In this document: positions 60,384 through 64,000 of the stretch, piece after piece
Position numbering within the stretch: position 1 is the stretch's first letter
Layout of the letters: each line of letters begins with the position of its first letter
Source of the DNA: Cinnamomum chago
Lineage: Eukaryota > Streptophyta > Magnoliopsida > Laurales > Lauraceae
NCBI GenBank assembly: GCA_038049695.1
Contig: CP142453.1
Coordinates: 19,906,001-19,970,000 of the forward strand
Length of the DNA stretch: 64,000 nt
Direction of reading: 5' to 3'
Translations under genes and position numbers: made by a program
Notes under the pieces: model-generated
What the model was told of the DNA's origin: nothing
What the model saw: only the letters and a program-made list of their open reading frames with translations
The model's database searches: none

Positions 60384-60530
60384 AGATGCTCTTATAAGAG
60401 ATATCTCTCACCTTATATGAGAGATATGGATGGGGTCCCTCACATTTAAGTTGTTGGCATTGGATATGGATGTGAGTGACCCCACCCAATCTCTCATTTA
60501 AGGCGGGAGATATCTCTCATAGGAACATCT
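60384..60530. mobile_element. Inverted-repeat MITE with an adjacent half copy
   Basis: Two arms of about 60 bp in inverted orientation (AGATGCTCTTATAAGAGATA... and its partner ending GAACATCT) surround a short centre of about 25 bp. The AT-rich flanks (TTTATATATATA on both sides) hide the exact target-site duplication. A further single arm (GAGGTGCTCTTGTGAGAGAC...) follows at about 60543-60592. Confidence 0.7.
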
Positions 60531-60716
60531 CTCTTTATATATATGGGAGGTGCTCTTGTGAGAGACACTCTTACCTTATTATGAGAGATGAAGGTATATA
60601 TATCATTTTTGTAATCATAGATATCTTTTAGTAATCATAGATATCTTTCATGCTTCTAAGGTCTTTGCCGCCTTTATAACTATTTTTAATATTTTTAAAT
60701 GAATCTTTATATAAAA

Positions 60717-60830
60717 ATCTTAGGTGGTGTAGTGGTTAGTGGTTTCTTAAAATCTTTAAGTAAGAGGTCGTGACTAGGTTTGAATTTCGCACTGACAGTT
60801 CAAAATTATGCGAGCTCTATAGAAAACCAA
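60717..60830 (+). mobile_element. Possible SINE remnant
   Basis: GTGGTGTAGTGGTTAGTGG resembles a tRNA-type box A, and about 40 bp later AGGTTTGAATTTCGC resembles box B, followed by A-rich sequence. No clear target-site duplication was found. Confidence 0.45.
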
Positions 60831-61867
60831 AATTAATAAAATGATCAAAGTTAAAATTTATAAGTAAAAATAAAAATGAGATTCTCAAATCATTGACCTT
60901 CATATATAATATTTGACTTCTTTTTTACTAAGTTGAGCTATTGGTCAAGAGTAATACCCTAATCCCCAGAACTTCCTCTCAACCTTTTCAACCAGCTCCG
61001 AAAATGTGGATTGGTATTTTCAGAACAGATTCGTCCTCAAAGTAGTTTGACCATCCTCGGAGCATGTTTGGGAATTTTCCGCAAGTATACGGTTGTCTCA
61101 AGTAATATAGACTATGAAAGTCCGAATATCGTTCCCACGAGGATCGTTACAAGAGAAATAACAATGATTAATGAAAAGGAGTATCAACTCAAATATAGCT
61201 AACAAATGCAAATGGAGATAACAAAAACAAGAAACAAGATAATAACAAAGGAAATAAAAAATGCAAACTAAAAGAAAATAAGAAACTGAATAACAAAGAG
61301 ATGTAAATAGAAAAGAAGAACTCAAAGAAGAACAAGGTTAGTAACAAGTTAGTAACAAAGTTAATGACAAAAGAAAAATAACAAGGTTAATAATAAGAAC
61401 AAATGAACAATGTTAGATAGATCAAATGAGTAAGTGTGTGAAAATAAGTGAAAGATCAAAATAGAAATAAGCTAAAAGCATCCATGAAAACTAACTAATA
61501 AGGAGAACAAGATAAAAAATGAGTGGATGGAGATAAAAAGAAGTGTGCTAAAAGTGTAAAATCAAAGGAGGAATAAAAACAAACACATAGAAGGTATGAA
61601 CAAATAAGCTAATGGATATGATGGTGTGGATAGAGAAATGGAGTGTGGGAATTAAAACAAGTGAATAAGTGTGTGGGAATGTGAATACAATTAAACTAAA
61701 GCAAGTAAAATAAACAACAAGCAATACTAATGGATAGATTGAATCATCTAGAATCCACAAAGTGACACTAATCCAATGCTAATGCTCTTTTATTTTCCCA
61801 AACAAATACTCAAATCTAATGACAAATCAATACTTAGATTTGGAAAAAAATAACTTTGAAACTCTAA

Positions 61868-62401
61868 GGGCACGTTTGTGTACACACCCTTTCCGCGGAA
61901 AGAGGAAATTGCCACGTCAGCAAATTCCATATAAATGAAAACCTCGGAAAAGGATTTCCGTAGAATTTAGAAATTCATGTTTGGTGCAAAAAGAGTTTCC
62001 TCATTGAATTGGTGCAGATGTTGTTTGGTGCGGCTGTGGATTCCTTATAGAAAATCAAAATTTCTTATTTGGTGATATAATTTTTTGAAGAAAATAACAT
62101 AACATGTATATTATTTATTTAACATTAAATAATAATTTATATAAAGAAATAAAAAATGAAAGAGTTATAGGGTTTTTGGGTTGAAATGGACAAAAGTGAG
62201 GAAAAGATGGAGAAGTTTTCAGAGGAAAACCATTTCCCATACCCCCCCCCATGGGAAGCCCATTTCCACAATTATCAAGGAAAATGCTGACGAGGCAGGA
62301 AAACATTTCCGCAGAATTGTTCCGCACCAAACACCGGAAAAATGAGTTTTCTGCGGAAAACCGTAAACTTTTCCGCGGAAAAGTGTTACACAAACATGCC
62401 C
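61868..62401. mobile_element. PIF/Harbinger (Tourist-like) element, 534 bp
   Basis: The left end GGGCACGTTTGTGTA and the right end (reverse) GGGCATGTTTGTGTA are inverted, and both continue into CTTTTCCGCGGAAA-like sequence. The 3-bp duplication TAA flanks it (61865-61867 and 62402-62404). These are Tourist/PIF-Harbinger traits. The inner sequence repeats the word TTCCGCGGAAA in several variants. No transposase. Confidence 0.85.
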
Positions 62402-62404
62402 TAA

Positions 62405-63632
62405 GATAGAAATTAACAATCTAATAGCTAAGATTTTCTTCCCTTCATAAAAGAAAAGATTCCTAATGACTATCTATCAAAAGTAAGCATAAACCATCAA
62501 AAGATATTAACTCCTAAGCATGATTTATCAAACATAAGCATAGATAGTAAAAAGAATGCTAAGAAATAAAATAAGCATGGAAGGTAGCACAATGCAATGA
62601 AGACAAATCTATTCTAACATATTAAGCACATAAACAAGGAAATTAAAATAAAGAGCATAAGCAAAAGGAATAGTATTAACTTAGCTTCATCTAGAAGATC
62701 CAATCAAAGTGATTAGCCACCCATTGGAGAAGACAAAGCTTTCATTATAAATCTTCAAATTTTACAAAGCTTTCCTCACTTTCTCTCTACAATTGCTCTC
62801 AATTTACATGAAAAGCTTAAGTAAAGAGGAGGAGGCTCTCCTTGCTTGTGTGTCTAATGCCTAAAGCTTCCTTCCTTATATAGAGACATTTGCCTTGCTC
62901 TTTTTGGTTTCTTTCCAATGTGGGACTTCACAAGAATGGAAATATGAACATATGAATGTAATTCTCGTGTTAGAAAACAGTCCCCAGATTGATGTGCGAT
63001 TTTGACTCCCGAAACGTTCGAATTGGGAAAAATGTTGTGAAATATGATTTGTAGATCTTAGAACAATATTTCCAATGCTTCTGAGATCACCTCAATCGGA
63101 CATCCGAGTGAAAAGATATGGTCAAAATACCAACCCAGGTCTTTCATTTTTCTTCTTATTGTTGGCATATCTTTGTCATTTCTTCATCCAATTGTCTTCC
63201 AAACTTATTCTTACTCTCTTTAACTCTTGAATCTCAACTTTAATCTTCAAATTAATCTTCAATTTAACACCTACAAAGAGAAATTAACATAATTGAGAGT
63301 ATTTTTTAACATACTTTGTATGGAGGCCATTGGAACTCATATAAATGCATACAAATGACTATCTATAATAGAAAGATATGAGCAAAGCATGATGGGGAGG
63401 AAATTTATTATTTTTATGCCAAAAATAGTGTTTTGGGTTTTTTTATCTCTGAAACCTCATAAAATAATACTATGAAAGTGCATTTTTTGTGAACTCATCA
63501 GAGCACAATTCAACTGCATATGGAGCGAACCGTGCAGAATCTTTAGTTTTTTATGCATTTTCTTTTTCTGGAAGCTTGATATTTATCTTTTTGGCTCCTA
63601 GGCCTTCTCCCACTCCGTGCTCTGGGCACTTA
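62405..63632. other. Intergenic DNA, nothing recognised
   Basis: A/T-rich sequence without domains, terminal repeats or RNA-gene signals that I could identify. Confidence 0.5.
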
Positions 63633-64000
63633 GGGCACGTTTGGCAATGGTCTTAGGGTAGGATTCCTCGCCCAAAATCCGCGCTAGCGCGGATTTTCTT
63701 GTTTGGCTCAGCTAGGATTTTACTATGATGGATTGAAGATTTCCGCTCTTTTGATTATTTCAAGAGTCACACCTCCCCCCCTCGGATCCGTGGAATCATC
63801 CCTATCAAGGATTTGCGGAGCTACAGTGTTCCTGGACGGCAATATAGGGCAGACCGGTTTTTACATTTTTTTTTGTTTTTATGTGCCCCAAAATCAAGAT
63901 CTGAACCGTTAATTGTGTTAAGAAGGTCCATAACGGCTATATACCAAAATTTCAGCCGTTGATTCATCATAGATCGTGAGATATTTACAAAATCGTCCAA
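63633..64000. mobile_element. Left end of a second Tourist-like element, cut by the window edge
   Basis: GGGCACGTTTGGCAATGG directly after TTA (63630-63632) has the form of a PIF/Harbinger end with its 3-bp target site. The other end would lie beyond the window, so this is unproven. Confidence 0.45.
63674..63697. repeat. Perfect 24-bp palindrome
   Basis: AAAATCCGCGCT followed immediately by its reverse complement. It would form a hairpin or cruciform. It lies just inside the presumed Tourist-like end. Confidence 0.9.

Noticed and set aside
1-64000. CRISPR arrays, bacterial operons or phage features
   Set aside because: The tandem repeats have no regular unique spacers, and all genes and elements are of plant type.

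Overview
The window looks like nuclear DNA of a flowering plant. The evidence is an orthologue of the Arabidopsis PPR gene At5g02860, a DUF677/UPF0496 gene, an NRT1/PTR (NPF8-type) transporter and a UGT76-type glycosyltransferase, together with plant-specific repeats (a Cassandra TRIM with 5S rRNA sequence, Tekay-type chromovirus, copia, Helitron, MITEs, tRNA-derived SINEs). The species cannot be told from the sequence. By my reading every host gene here is damaged, and at least half of the window is transposable element.

Layout. 1-7165: an old Ty3/gypsy integrase fossil split by a minus-strand solo LTR (562-6749), which itself carries a second solo LTR of the same family (700-4175). 7166-11261: A/T-rich intergenic DNA with degenerate tandem repeats. 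11262-22785 (-): a PPR pseudogene split by a Tekay-like element (12588-21828) and by a 95-bp hAT-like MITE. 23216-28086 (-): a DUF677/UPF0496 gene split by a plus-strand solo LTR (23900-27898), which carries a Cassandra TRIM (25233-25886). 30399-31511: one copy of a segmental duplication whose partner lies at 48871-51502, the partner holding a Helitron-like insertion. 31526-39735 (-): a truncated NPF transporter pseudogene with a non-autonomous LTR element in an intron (32433-34532) and a very young gag-only copia-type element in exon 2 (35216-39158). 40035-46615: a young copia element just upstream of the NPF start; its leader appears to hold a captured fragment of an ankyrin/PGG membrane-protein gene. 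52546-55759 (-): a UGT76-like gene that lacks a central part. 56800-64000: gene-poor DNA with several MITEs and SINEs, recognised mainly by terminal repeats and target-site duplications.

The window contains no operon or pathway. It shows step-by-step decay of a gene neighbourhood in which all four recognisable genes point left. Most insertions could be bounded to the base because terminal repeats and target-site duplications are still readable, so their order can be reconstructed. The observations most worth following are: (i) arrays of short palindromic words at about the same distance (roughly 1.0-1.1 kb) from the start of four long LTRs, with a different word in different copies; (ii) the same 12-bp palindrome in two unrelated LTR families; (iii) the host-gene fragment inside the copia leader; and (iv) a 72-bp PPR patch wedged between two LTR starts that reads better than the local gene does.
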